A stretch of 64,000 nucleotides of DNA from the NCBI GenBank assembly GCA_003116995.1, contig BDSL01000130.1, forward strand, positions 124,001-188,000, given 5' to 3'. This document shows positions 1 to 11,790 of the stretch, piece by piece (the stretch's first letter is position 1; each line of letters starts with the position of its first letter). Made by a program: the position numbers and the translations under genes. A model generated the notes under the pieces. The model made no database searches and was not told the origin of the DNA. It saw only the letters and a list, made by a program, of their open reading frames with translations. Source of the DNA: Yamagishiella unicocca. Its lineage: Eukaryota > Chlorophyta > Chlorophyceae > Chlamydomonadales > Volvocaceae.

Positions 1-3000
1 TGGCGGGGGCCGCGCAGCAGTCCGCCGCGGGGTCTCTGCTGCAGCAGCTCATCAACCGCCAGTCGCAGGGCCAGCAGGGCCACGCGCAGACGCTTCAGGC
101 CCAGGTGCAGGGGCTGCACAACCTGCAGCAGCTAGCGTCCCACCTGCGGCAAGCGGAGCAGCACCAGCACAAGCAGATGATGCTGAAGCGCGCCGCCGCC
201 GGCGGCGGCGGCGGCGGCCAGGGACAGGCGGTGCAGCAGGGGCAACAAGGACAAGCGGTGCAGCTGGGGCAACAGGGACAAGCGGTGCAGCCGGGGCAAC
301 AGGGACAAGCGGTGCAGCTGGGGCAACAGGGACAAGCGGTGCAGCTGGGGCAACAAGGACAAGCGGTGCAGCTCGGGCAACAAGGACAAGCGGTGCAGCT
401 GGGGCAACAGGGACAAGCGGTGCAGCTCGGGCAACAGGGACAAGCGGTGCAGCTGGGGCAACAAGGACAGGCGGTGCAGCTGGGGCAACAGGGACAAGCG
501 GTGCAGCTGGGGCAACAGGGACAAGCGGTGCAGCTGGGGCAACAAGGACAGGCGGTGCAGCTGGGGCAACAGGGACAAGCGGTGCAGCCGGGGCAACAAG
601 GACAGGCGGTGCAGCTCGGGCAACAGGGACAAGCGGTGCAGCTGGGGCAACAAGGACAGGCGGTGCAGCTGGGGCAACAGGGACAAGCGGTGCAGCTCGG
701 GCAACAGGGACAAGCGGTGCAGCTCGGGCAACAAGGACAAGCGGTGCAGCTGGGGCAGCAGGGCAACCAGGGGCACGGTCAGGGCGGGGCGGTGTCGGGG
801 GAGCTCACGGCGCTGGCGGCCGCCAACATGAATGCCATGGCGGGTGGGCTGCAGCAGCAGCCGTCCGGGGCTGGGACGCTGGGACTCGGAGCGCGTCTGC
901 AGGTGATGCCGGGGGCAGCATGAGGAGGGGTGGCAGGACGAGAGGGGCTGGCAGGACGAGGAGGGCTGACAGGACGAGGGGTGGCAGGACGAGGCGGGCT
1001 GTCAGGATGAGGAGGGCTGGCAGGACGAGGCGGGCTGGCAGGACGAGGCGGGCTGGCAGGATGAGGCGGGCTGGCAGGATGAGGAGGGCTGGCAGGACGA
1101 GAGGGGCTGGCAGGACGAGGCGGGCTGGCAGGACGAGAGGGGCTGGCAGGATGAGGAGGGGAGGGGAGGGTCAGGACGAAGCGCCGGGCCGCGCCGGGTT
1201 CGTTAAGGTGGTGCGGTGTGGCGCCCTGCTGCCGTACTCCCCACTGACTGCTCACCCCTCCCGGCCCCTCACCAAGCGGTGCCTTGCTCCCAACAACGTA
1301 CACTCGTGGTACACCTCGGAGCTCACCAGCCCTCCTTTCTCCACCCTCCTCCCGCTGTCACCCCGCAGGCGCTCTGGGGGCAGCACGAGCAGCAGCGGCA
1401 AGACAGATTAGACGTCGCCACGGCCGCCGCAGCTGGGGCTGCCGCAGCCGCTGCCGGCCCCGCCCACAACCATGTGAACATCTGCCGGGGCCTTCCCGGC
1501 CCTGGGCAGCCCGGTGGCGGTCCCGGAGGCACTTGCTTCCCCCTGAGCCGCGTGTCGGGGCTGCCGGGGGGCGCGGCCACCGCAGACCCAGCTGGCGGCG
1601 GCGCTGCTGGTGGTGTTGCCGCTGCCGGCGGTGTTGGCACTACCGGCGGTGGTGCCGCTGCCAGCGGTGTTGGAGCTGCCGGTGATGTTGGAGTTACCGG
1701 CGGTGGTGACGCTGCCGGCGGTGTTGGAGCTGCTGGCGGTGTTGGAGCTGCCGGCGGGTTTGGGGCTGGCAGCGGTGTTGGCGCTGCCGGCGGGTCTGGG
1801 GCTGGCAGCGGTGTTGTCGGTACTGGCAGTACCGGCGCTTCTCGCGGTGCCGGCGGTGTTGGCACTACCGGCGGTGCTGGCGGTGTTGGCGCTACCGGCG
1901 GTGTTGGCGCTACCGGCGCTGCTGGCGGTGTTGGCGCTGCTGGTGGTGTTGGCGCTGCTGGCGGTGTTGGCGCTACCGGCGGTGTTGGTGCTACCGGCGC
2001 TGCCGGCAATCGTGGCGTGGCGCGCAAGCGCGCCCGCTCCCCCCCTTCCTCGCCGCACCCCTCCCCGCTGCCGCCCTCCCCGGAGCGCACCCCCTCCGCG
2101 AACACCGCCACCACCGGCGGCGCCCCCACCGCGCAGCTGCTCACCACCATCACCTCCGTCCCCTCCCTCACCTCCTGCCTCGCCGGCCCCTCCGGCCAGC
2201 CGCTGCTCGGCTCCCTGGGCATGGCCTCACTGCTGCCCAGCTTCAGCTTCGGACCGGATGGTCGGATCACCATGGTGCCATCACGTGATGTCAGTGAGGG
2301 CCTGGACGCGAGTAAAGCAACCGCCGCCGCCGCCGCCGAGGGGGCGGGGCCGCATGGCCGGCGGCCGCGGCCGGTGGGGATGAAGCTGGAGCGAGTGGCC
2401 GCCGCCGCGGCGGCGCCGGGCTGCGGCGGCGGCGACGGTGAGGAGGCAGCGGTGGCGGCGGCGCCGGAGGGCGGCGACCAGATGGACGTGAACGACGAGG
2501 GGAAGCCGCGGCGGACGCTGCGGCAGCGGAAGCCGGTAGACGCCGCCGGCTGTGCTGCTGCTGACGCTGCCCGTGCTGGTGTTGTTCGCGCTGGTCCGCG
2601 TGCTGCCGCTCGTGCTGCGGCGCGTGCTGCGGCTCGCGCTGGTGCTGCCGCTCGTGGTGCCGCTGGGTTCGGCGGCCGTGAGGATAGCTCGCAGGACGAG
2701 GACGACGAGGAGGAGGAGGAGGAAGAGGAGGAGGGAGATGAAGGAGAGATGCGGTGCGTGGGCGCCATCAATCCATGGAAATGGGTGTTAGCCCATGGGC
2801 AGCCCCTGTGGTGTTACCCCATGTGCTTATGTTCGTACGCCATGTGCCTCCGTTCGTACGTCATGCGCTTCCGTTCGTACATCATGTGCTTCTGTTCGTA
2901 CCCTAGTGCACGTGGGGGGGGGGTGCCCGCTGCCACAGCCCACCTCGGCTGCACATCAGGTCGCCGTGCGATCACTTGGGCGGCCGGCAGGGTTTCGATA

Positions 3001-5474
3001 TACTGCCTTCCCTTGACTCCTAAGCCCCCGCCCGTCGATTTGTCGGCCGTACATTAATTTACACACACACATACACACCCGGACCCTGGGCTCCCCCCCG
3101 CCCACGCCCTGCTTGTGTTTGGCCCCCTGGCGCCTAACCCCCCCCCCCCTGGACTCCGGGCCCCCCGTCCCCGCGCTGCGTGTGTTTGCCTGTTTGCCCC
3201 CAGGGACAGCGACGGCGGCAGCCGCCTGCCCCGTCAGCCCACCCTCAGCATGGGCCTGGGGGGGCACCTGGGTGCGGCAGCCAGGAGCTCCGAGGTGCCG
3301 CAGGTGGGGCCGGGAGTGTGTAGTGGTGTGGGGGGGGAAGGTGCATGGGGGAGGGTTGCATTGACGAGAGGGCATGGGGGAGGTGCATGGGGGAGGTGCA
3401 TGGGGGAGGTGCATGGGGGAGGTGCATGGGGGAGGTGCATGGGGGAGGTGCATGGGGGAGGGTGCATGGGGGAGGGTGCATGGGGGAGGTGCATGGGGGA
3501 GGTGCATGGGGGAGGTGCATGGGGGAGGTGCATGGGGGAGGGTTGCATTGACGAGAGGGCATGGGGGAGGTGCATGGGGGAGGTGCATGGGGGAGGTGCA
3601 TGGGGGAGGTGCATGGGGGAGGTGCATGGGGGAGGTGCATGGGGGAGGGTGCATGGGGGAGGGTGCATGGGGGAGGTGCATGGGGGAGGTGCATGGGGGA
3701 GGTGCATGGGGGAGGTGCATGGGGGAGGGTGCATGGGGGAGGGTGCATGGGGGAGGTGCATGGGGGAGGTGCATGGGGGAGGTGCATGGGGGAGGTGCAT
3801 GGGGGAGGTGCATGGGGGAGGTGCATGGGGGAGGTGCATGGGGGAGGTGCATGGGGGAGGTGCATGGGGGAGGTGCATGGGGGAGGTGCATGGGGGAGGT
3901 GCATGGGGGAGGGTGCATGGGGGAGGTGCATGGGGGAGGTGCATGGGGGAGGGTGCATGGGGGAGGTGCATGGGGGAGGTGCATGGGGGAGGTGCATGGG
4001 GGAGGTGCATGGGGGAGGTGCATGGGGGAGGTGCATGGGGGAGGGTGCATGGGAGAGACACAGCCCGAGGTGCGGCCAGTTCGCGGTGCAGCATGGGAGC
4101 TAGCCAACATGCCAACACAAGGGGTGCTTCCCACCACTCCCACAGCTCGAATACTCATTACGCCCGGTCATTACGGCCTGCGACCCCTTGCTCTGCTCTT
4201 GTTGTGGCGGCGTCCGTAACGGCGTCTGTGGCGGCGCCTGGCTGCAGGAGGTGTCCCTGGCGGAGATCCATCACACGCCCTTCAGCACGGGGCTGCCGCA
4301 GGAGCTGCTCAATGAGATAGCGGCGCAGGTGGTGGTGGTGGACACCGACGGCGACGCCAAGCGCCGCCGCGGCAACGCCATCGGCGGCGCCGGCAGCGGC
4401 GCCGCAGGCGGCGTTGGCGGCCGGAGCAACAAGAGTGGCGGCTTGAGCGGCCAGCAGCCGCAGCAACCACAGAAGCCACCGCAGCAGCCGCTTCCGCAGC
4501 AGCCGCATCGCGGAAGGGCGGCGGTCGGCGGCCGGGTGCCCGCGCCGACCACCACCGACAGCGGCGGCGCCAGCGAGCAGCGGCCGCGAAAGCGGGGACC
4601 TGGAAGCGCAGGCGGTGGGAGGGAGGGCGACGGAGGCGGCGGTGGCGACGGAGGCGGTGCAGGCAGTGTAGGCGGTGGCTCGCAGCTCAGGCTGAGGCAT
4701 GCGACTGCCAGCAGCGACCGGTCCGGAGCCAGCGGCAGCGGCGGCCAGCGAGCAGCCTCGGGAGCGCACCGCAACACAGGCGGCTTCGCAGCCGGACAAA
4801 GCACCGGCGGCGGCGCGGGGCCCTTTGCCGGCGCCGCCGCCACGGCGGCGGCCGCCGGCCTGGGCGGCCCGCTGGCCTCCCTGGAGTCCCTCGAGCTGCT
4901 GGCCTTCCTCTCCTCCGGCCTGCCTCAGGGGGGGCCAGAGGGCACGGACCTGGCCACCCAGCTGGCGGTGCTGACGTCACCGCGTGGCGGCCACGTGCCG
5001 CACGGGGCGAACGGACAGCAGCAGCAGCAGCCCGCGCTGGGGGGAGGCGGGGGGAGCGGGGACCCGACGGAGCACTTGCACAGGGGGGACCGTGGCGGCG
5101 GCCCGGTGCTGCGACAGCGCAGCCCAGGCTCGATGATGGGGGACGGTGCCGGCGGCGGCGGCGGCTATGGAAGCGGCGGTCTAGGCAGCGGCGGTCTGGG
5201 CAGCAAGCGCGCCGCCGGCGGTGACAGTGGGGCCAGCAAGGTTGCGTTCTGGGGCGGCAGTGGGACGGGGCCGGGGGCGGCGGGGGGGTTGGGCTCGGGT
5301 CCGCAGTCCTCCGGGCCGCATGGAGCCCATGGCAACGGGCTGGCGTCGCTGCTGGCGGCGGTGGCCCAGGCGGCGCATGAGGAGAGGCAGGAGCAGGAGT
5401 CGCTGCCGCTGCAGCCGCACCACACCTACTCCGCGTCCATCCACCAGCAGCAGCAGCACCAATTACAGAGGCAA

Positions 5475-5506
<32 letters not shown>

Positions 5507-6356
5507 TCAACAACAACAGCAACAACAGCACCAGCAACAACAGCAGCAACAACAGCAGCAACAACAGCAGCCGCACTCGGGCCTCCTCTTCCTGCAGCAG
5601 CAACTGAGGGAGCGCGAGCAACTACGCCAGCAGCAACACCACCACCAACAGCACCCACAACACCAACAACAACACCCACAACACCACCAGCAGCAGGTGG
5701 CGGCTGCGGCAGGGCTGCACGCATTACTAGGCGCCGCACTGGGGGCCGGCGCTTTCAGCGAGAACGGCGGCCGTGGAGGCGGCGGCGGCGCGGGCGGGCC
5801 ATTCGGCGGCAACCCCAACCGCACCCTGGCCGCGCTGGTTGCGAACATGGAGCTGGCGGCTGCCCTACGAGGGGGGGGGCCCGCCGGGGCCTTTCAGGCC
5901 GCCCTTATGCGTGCGGGCGGGGGCGGGGGGTTCGGTCAGCCGGGGGGCCCCAGCAGCCACCAGCAAAACTACCACCAGCAAAACCCGCACTCAGGCCCAT
6001 ACCAAAGAGGCGGTGGGGCCGGGGGTGGCGGGGGTCTTGGGGCGCCCAGCCACAGCGTGCCCATACCCGCCCTCGCGGCTCTCGGCGCCATCGGCGGCGG
6101 CATGGGCGGCGCTGGGGGGGTGCTGGCGGCGGCGGCCGGCGCCGGGCGGGGCGGTGGCCTGGCGGCCGGCAGTCCGGAGGGCTACGAGCACCACCTGCAC
6201 AACCATCGCCGCTCGGAGCCGATGCCGCGCGCAGCCGCTGGTGGTGACGGGGGCGCCACCGCCAGGCTTGGTAGTCTGAGCGTCTGGCAGCAGCAGCTTG
6301 CGGCTCTCCTCGAACCTGGCAGCCTAGGGGGGGGTGCTGGCGGGGGTCCGTTGTAA
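1..6356 (+). CDS. Gln/Gly/Ala-rich low-complexity protein, 3' part of a four-exon gene
   Basis: Frame is open from the left edge, so the start lies outside. Exons by phase-matched splice sites: ..-902, 1369-2753, 3204-3294 and 4248-6356 (TAA). Introns begin GTGATG, GTGCGT and GTGCCG and end in CAG; junction codons read through in all three. About 1,494 residues are visible. Exon 1 carries twenty 9-residue [13 protein letters not shown] repeats. Exon 2 has long Gly/Val/Ala repeats, a basic RKRARS stretch, an LRQRKP stretch and an acidic run of Asp/Glu at its end. Exon 4 opens with the most protein-like segment ([12 protein letters not shown]...LPQELLNE), has a KRRRG basic patch, then polyGln/His-rich and polyGly tracts. 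Basic patches, Gln-rich tracts and an acidic run are typical of nuclear regulators, but I see no DNA-binding domain and do not assign a family. The DNA-binding part, if any, could lie upstream of the window. Confidence 0.7.
219..758 (+). repeat. 27-bp coding minisatellite, 20 units
   Basis: Twenty head-to-tail 27-bp units in exon 1 of the Gln-rich gene, each encoding nine residues of the type QGQAVQLGQ (Leu occasionally Pro or Gln). Unit length is a multiple of three, so changes in copy number keep the frame. Units differ mainly at silent positions (caa/cag, ctg/ctc). Confidence 0.95.
932..1158 (+). repeat. 18-bp minisatellite inside intron 1
   Basis: About a dozen imperfect copies of an 18-bp unit (ggcaggacgaggcgggct) lie in the first visible intron (903-1368) of the Gln-rich gene. 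Some units are shortened. They are open in one + frame as Arg/Ala/Gly repeats, but the flanking donor and acceptor place them in an intron. Confidence 0.85.
3337..4048 (+). repeat. 13-bp minisatellite filling intron 3
   Basis: More than 50 copies of a 13-bp unit (ggtgcatggggga, sometimes 14 bp with an extra g) fill most of the intron 3295-4247. A variant block containing gttgcattgacgagag occurs at about 3354 and again at about 3542, which indicates a higher-order period of about 188 bp. The unit length is not a multiple of three, so every frame reads as a repeating peptide; none is a gene. Confidence 0.95.
5441..5575 (+). repeat. CAG/CAA trinucleotide tract (polyGln)
   Basis: Mixed CAG/CAA/CAC codons in exon 4 of the Gln-rich gene encode a long polyglutamine stretch with interspersed His. 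A second, His-richer stretch follows at about 5632-5697. Confidence 0.9.
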
Positions 6357-6814
6357 GAGGCGCGCATGGGCGTACGGCGCCTGGCATGGCGCCGCTCGCC
6401 GTATGGCCATGGCCGGCGTCGTTGCCGCCACCGACAGCGCGCCTGAGCGGTCGGTCCTGCCGCCGTACTGCGACCCGCGGGCCATCGACACGCCGTCGTC
6501 GGCGGGCAAGCCGTGCGCGCCTCCTCCTCGGCTGTTGCCGGCCCCCCCCCGGAGCTCGCCGCGCAATATGATCCGATGGTTCCAGATCACGATCATCATC
6601 ACGATCATCATCACGATCATAATCACGGCCATCATCACGGCCATGATCTCCGTCAGGCTCTGGCAGGCAGGTACTCGTTGGCGTGCGCCGGCGTGCGTCC
6701 GTCTGTTCGTATCGGTTCAGCGCTAAGCCGCAGAGCTCCCGTGTAGGCGTGTGCACCTGTTTTGACGTGCGCTGGTACGGTGCGCCTGGCGCCGGAGAGT
6801 CGTGGCGGACTGGC

Positions 6815-6819
6815 TGTAA
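6815..6819 (+). terminator. Candidate TGTAA polyadenylation signal of the Gln-rich gene
   Basis: TGTAA is the usual volvocalean polyadenylation motif. This one lies about 460 nt after the stop codon at 6356. Another TGTAA overlaps the stop itself (6352-6356) and is less likely to be used. Between them (6357-6814) I see only 3'UTR-like sequence, including an (atcatcacg)n microsatellite near 6585-6645. Confidence 0.5.
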
Positions 6820-6859
6820 GGGCGGCGCTTAGCGCCACACAGTCAAGCCATCTCGTCAT

Positions 6860-8775
6860 CTAGTAGCTGGGCCGCCCTGGTGGGTGGGTAAAACGAAGAC
6901 CCGTGGGGGGGGGTGGGATGACACGTGACCGGTTCGTATTCTTTTGGCGGCGCCCCTCGTGATGTTGTGGTGCGACGGAAAGCCCCGCGCCCCTTTGCTT
7001 TGATTGACTCCGCCCTGCTGCGTCAGTCGGGCGGGCGGCGGCTCGGCTAGCTTCCCCGCAGCCCTTACCTGGTGCCTTGGCGGGACCCCAGGCCCGCGCC
7101 GTCGGCGGTGTATGTGCGTGTGTGTGCGTGTGTGTGTGTGACGGACACTCCTCCGACGGACACCCCTACTCCGCCGTTGATGGTGACCAGGCCAATTCAC
7201 ATGATGCTACGGCCGGTCGTCTGGCGCTGAGCTGTGGGGCGGGAGGGGCGGTGGCTTGGACAAAAAGATGGGGAGGGAACATGTTTCAGCCAGCCAGCCC
7301 ACAAGGCTGCCGATGGCTAAGTTGTTGGTGCCGTTGCCAAGGCGGCGGTAGGGTGTTGGTGCCGTGTGGTGTGGTGTGATGGAGCAAAGTGTGCGGCAGG
7401 GGTATCATGATATCTGGGGAGGACATCGTCGGCCGTGCTGGGGCCAGTTGAAGGCACGGCTGATCCCCCTGAGGGCGGGGACGCGCGAGCAAAGGGGGCA
7501 AAGCGCGGAGCGGCGTGCCGCTGCTCGGCTGGGGGCCGAGTAGGGGTCGTAGGTACAGGCGATGGCGGTGGCGGAACGGCGACATACCCGCAGCGGTGCG
7601 GAGGCTTGAGGGGTGGCGGAAGCAGCATTGATGTGTCGTCGGGGCTGGCGTACTGAGCATTAGGCCGTACGGTGCAGTGGGAAGCGGGCGCGCTTCGGAC
7701 GCTTGGGCTGAGGGCTAAGAGACCGCGATGTGCGTCCAGGAACGGAACGGGAACACGCAAGAGTCGCCGACGACGGATGCCGTGTGATGAGGAGTATAGC
7801 CTCACGTGAAGCGTCACCCGAGCCGACAGGGGGCGAGTACCCGCCGCGCGACTCATATGGGATTCTAAACTTAGTTCTGTGTGTGTTCGTTGGCGTGTTG
7901 CAAACTGCACCACGCGGCTTCGTTACTTAACACCCGGTGCAGCCCAAACCCACACTAGCCCCGAGCAGGCGTTGTTGCTGTTGACCTCGTAGGACGGCAG
8001 ACTGCCCGCTGAGGTCCGGGCGGTGGAACATGTTTTGGTGTTTGTGACGTGTCCGGAGTGTGGGAGGTGGAGCACGAACGCAGGCAATGCGGGCGTCTTG
8101 CAACGTTGACAGGTTGTTCCTTGTTGGGTGTGTTGGTGGGGAGGGAGCCGGCGCCATCCGATCATCCGATGGGCTTGCTTCCACGCCCTGCGTTTTGCAG
8201 GCACGACCCCGCCATGTCGTCTGACGCGGTGCCATGACGCGGGCGGGAGGGTGTGGAGTGAACCCCTTCAAGGTAGGGCTGTAGGGCTGCGCTCGTGATT
8301 GGGTGTGCACGTACAGCCGCAGCGAGTCTTTGCAGCTGGCTGTGAGGTGGCATCTGGTGTCCAGCCTGAGCATGCAACACTCCGACGCAACCCAACCCAA
8401 CTTATCACCACGGGCTGACTTAAAGGTTTCAGACGAGTGGTTAGAATAACAAAAATATATGAGTGTGTCTTTGTTTGTGTATTTGTGTGTGTTTGACAAT
8501 TGAGGCCTCGTCAGGCCAGGAGCCGAACCGGCCATGTAAACTGCAGAAGCGACGCACACACATCCTTATTCGAAACGAGCGTGAAGCAGATGCGTCTGAC
8601 TATATGTGTGTGGACAGCTAGCGTGAACGGACAAAGTGAGCCTCTCATACGGCTTTAGTCTCCCTGTATTCTCCTGCCGGAAAGGGTTTCGTTGGCCTTC
8701 CTTCCGCGGCGCCGTACTCCGTTCCACGGCACCCCCAACCTCGTCACCAGCAGCCTGGTCGAGCGTTTTCTGCAC
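6860..8775. other. Intergenic spacer, no gene recognised
   Basis: Open frames here are short and compositionally driven. I see a short GT-rich tract near 7110-7140 and nothing with a recognisable domain, RNA fold or splice-consistent exon series. Confidence 0.5.
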
Positions 8776-8859
8776 AGAATCTCGTTATACGTCTTCTTGA
8801 TCTCGCTACTAATATATAGAATCTCGTTATACGTCTTCTTGATCTCGCTACTAATACAC
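8776..8859 (+). repeat. 42-bp tandem duplication
   Basis: Two adjacent, nearly identical 42-bp units (8776-8817 and 8818-8859), starting agaatctcgttatacg. They differ only in the last bases. It looks like a simple local duplication. Confidence 0.9.
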
Positions 8860-9439
8860 ATGTGCAGGTTGGGATCAGCAATGTAAGACGCGCCTCTGGC
8901 TTCGTGAGGCCTCCGCAGCTGCAAGTCGCTTTTTCCCCACTTCCCCTATCCTCCGGGCGCCAGTCGGTGTTGGACCCCTCCGTGCCCGATCTTGGCCGGC
9001 GCCCCCGCCTTGAATCGATGGGGGCTGGGTCGGGCAAACCACACACTGGATCTCTCGACCCCGAGCCCCGCCCTTTCCTCGTACGGCGGGTCATCGGATT
9101 CGGACCGTGGAGCATTTCGGCACGGACTGATGGGTCAATTAATTAGTTTCGAAGGGCCTTGTCGCGATCCTTAGGGCCCTTTTCAGATCGGCCCTTTTCG
9201 GATCGACCGCACCTTTGTTCGCGAGCCGTTCGCCGGCCTGACAGAGCAACTCGGCCTCCTTGCCCCTGGTTACAACTCACGGCGGCCCCGCACTCTATTA
9301 GTAGTACCGGTTACAGTGGGCCCCAGACTATGTTGGGTCCGCGCGCATTTTAGTCGTCCAGGCCGTCTTTTGTTTGCGCTGATCTACCTTCATTATGCAG
9401 GCACGGCCTGGCTACCCTCTGCCCGGATAGCTCGGCGGG

Positions 9440-10180
9440 CGCCCCTTGTGCTCCCTCTTCCCGACGCCGGGTCCTTCGAGCGAGGTTTGCTGAAGGCACA
9501 AGCCGTCATGGATGGCGCCCTGACCGATTCCACTCGGGAACGTCAGAATTCGGCCGCTGCAGAGCTTTCGGCTTGGCTGGAAAGCGTGGGGGAGGGTATT
9601 GGTTTTGGCAGACGTGGGGCCTGAGCACCTCCTCGGGTACGTGGAGGAGTGGTGGTTGCCTAACCGCCCCGGGTCGCGAGCTGGCAACCGCTGCGCCCGA
9701 GGCCGTGAAGGGCATGCCATCATCTCTTAGCGAGTGGTTCTCCCGCGTCGGGCGAACCGGTCCCTTCCACTCGATAACTGGTAAGCTGGAGCTGGCCGAC
9801 GGCTGGAACCCCGACCAGCCCGACGAGCCCTGTCGCAGGTTGGCACTTCCCCTTTTGTAGGAGCTGGCCCTGGCTGGAACGACGCGCAAGGATTCGCTAT
9901 TGGGCGCCATCTATTCCGGCCTCTGACCCGGCCTGAGAAAAAGCCTTCCAAGACGGAGCCTTCCAGCAGCTCGGCCCTTGGGGCTCGCATCCAGAAGCAC
10001 CAACGGGCTGCCGAGCTTTACGAAGGGGAGGCCAATCACAGCTTCCGGTGAGGGGCCTTACAGGCGGCAGCGAAGCGGGGCCTAGGGTAATCGGATTTGA
10101 AGGCGCTAGGGCAGATTCAGACCTCTGCCGTTTCCGGTAAGCAGGTGCAGCACGGTTCACAAACATGACGTCGAAAGTAC
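9440..10180 (+). pseudogene. Tyrosine-recombinase (YR) element relic
   Basis: Conceptual + translation, switching frames several times, matches the layout of the tyrosine recombinases of algal DIRS/Crypton-type elements. There is an N-terminal helical segment (STRERQ...ELSAWL near 9530-9570; VGPEHLLGYVEEWW near 9610-9650; LSEWFSRVGRTGPF near 9725-9770). A catalytic segment follows (FRPL near 9918, then SSSALGARIQKH near 9965, then EGEANHSFR near 10025). HSFR is the His-x-x-Arg box of the family. A TGA directly follows the HSFR codons and a TAA lies further on (GLG*SDL), so the copy is dead. Family assignment is from recalled motifs, not a search. Confidence 0.6.
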
Positions 10181-10199
10181 TGCAGCTCTCCTTGCGCAA

Positions 10200-11679
10200 T
10201 ACTTCAGTCTCCGGCCGTCTTGGCCTTCAGAAGCCCCAATGCCTGCCGTTCGCCATGCTTCTCGTAGCGGCAGCTACTTATGCCCAAAGTGGTCATCTTT
10301 AAGGTCTTAGTGGGTTGGGGCGTCCATCTCAGCTTGGCAGCGAGGCCGGTCCGCAATGTGCGCGGCATCGTTACGTCAACATGCAAATTAGAGCGTCCGT
10401 GCAACAGTGTTGCCCACCACAGGCTGTTGCCGGGCTGCCCAGCAGCAAGAGTTCACGAAACTTAAAGGAATGCTGAAGCGCCCTCTAGCTGAAATCGCCC
10501 TCTAGGTATACTCTTTTTGGCGTCAAATCGTCTGCGCAGAAAGGAAAGTACACAGCTCGAGGCTGGCCCAAGTGCTGCCCTGCACCGAAGGTCCCGGGGT
10601 TAGCTGTTGAACCATCATGACTAAGCTGGCCTATGCTATGCAGCAAGAAGCGCTCAGTCCATGGACACCGGTAGTAGTTACTGTTACCGGTATGCAATAC
10701 CACGCCAGTGTGCTATTTTCACGGTGATGTGCCCATTGTCCTCGTGCACGACCGTTCCTTGCATACCACCCGCGCACAAATGCCTAATCCGTTGAGCAGC
10801 GGAAGCGGAAGCGGACGCGCACATCACATAATCTCTGTTACAGTCGGAGGCGAACTCCTGTGGCCAGCCGGCTGGCGGGTTACGTGGTCGCTCAGGTCAA
10901 TGGACCCTTAGGAGGGCGGCAAACCGCCGACGCAAGTCGATGTTCAAGCAAGTCGATGTTCAAACCTGCACGCATCGGACATAGCCACCTATAATCGCAC
11001 TCAAGACACATGCCTGCGTTCAGAGTGCTGTCAGCTACAATCAATCAACCGTAGCGGTTCTAGTAATGTCCACAGTGAGCCACTGCTGTCGCAGTGCTAC
11101 AGCGCACAATCGCGCTCTAACAGCCCCAGGCGAATCGGTAGGCTTTCGTCCGCCAGGGCACGCGTGCCGCGCCGAGCTGTGCAAGGCGTCTGCGCGCACT
11201 CTAGGGCTCATCCACCGCGCTCCTAGACGCGCGCCTAAGGGGTGTAAAAATCGTCACTAAACGTTGCGCCTAGTCGTAGTGCAGGGTATAAATACATGAA
11301 AAAAGAAATCGAAGTCGGCGAATGCCTAGTTAGGATACCATTGCTAACTACCGATAGTGCTTGAAGGTGGTCATGGCGTGGAAGAATATATCACCTAATA
11401 TGGTGGCAGCACACAGTCCAGCCCCAGTCAAGTCAGCCCCAACTCCTCGCCTCCGACGACATCCCATACTACTTCGGCCCCCGCTCGTTGCACAGCTTGC
11501 GGTATGCCCAAATGCTGACTAGGCGCCCCAGCTTATTCTCCATCCGTCACTATTCACTTGCCAGATGCACCCACTCCCACCCCGCCCCAACGGGTTTCCT
11601 CTCACCCACTCCGCCACGACCCGTCGCGACCTGCCCCGACACCTACACAGCTGCATCAGCAGCGCCGGCAGCACCAGAC
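10200..11679. other. Intergenic spacer, nothing recognised
   Basis: No exon chain, RNA or repeat structure that I can support. It is moderately AT-richer than the flanking genes, with short random open frames only. Confidence 0.4.
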
Positions 11680-11684
11680 TTACA
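11680..11684 (-). terminator. TGTAA polyadenylation signal of the proline-rich glycoprotein gene
   Basis: The + strand reads ttaca, so TGTAA on -, 107 nt beyond the stop codon at 11791. Position and motif fit volvocalean 3' ends. Confidence 0.6.
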
Positions 11685-11790
11685 TTAACATCAACCACCA
11701 CAAACAGCATCACGCGCACCACCAGCATTCAACTTGCCGCTCACTCAAGCCTGCAGCGCCGGCGCCCCTCGCGGCGCGCCCGCTCATCAA

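Noticed and set aside
95..776. Cys/Pro-rich and Leu/His-rich open frames on - opposite the 27-bp repeats
   Set aside because: They are antisense readings of the coding minisatellite; the + frame is splice-consistent with downstream exons.
1323..2771. 482-codon - strand frame rich in Pro/Ala/Thr
   Set aside because: Antisense to exon 2 of the Gln-rich gene; Gly/Ala-rich GC DNA leaves the complementary frame open.
3115..4320. Long open frames of [16 protein letters not shown] and, on -, [17 protein letters not shown] repeats
   Set aside because: They follow from a 13-bp tandem repeat inside an intron; every frame is open for the same reason.
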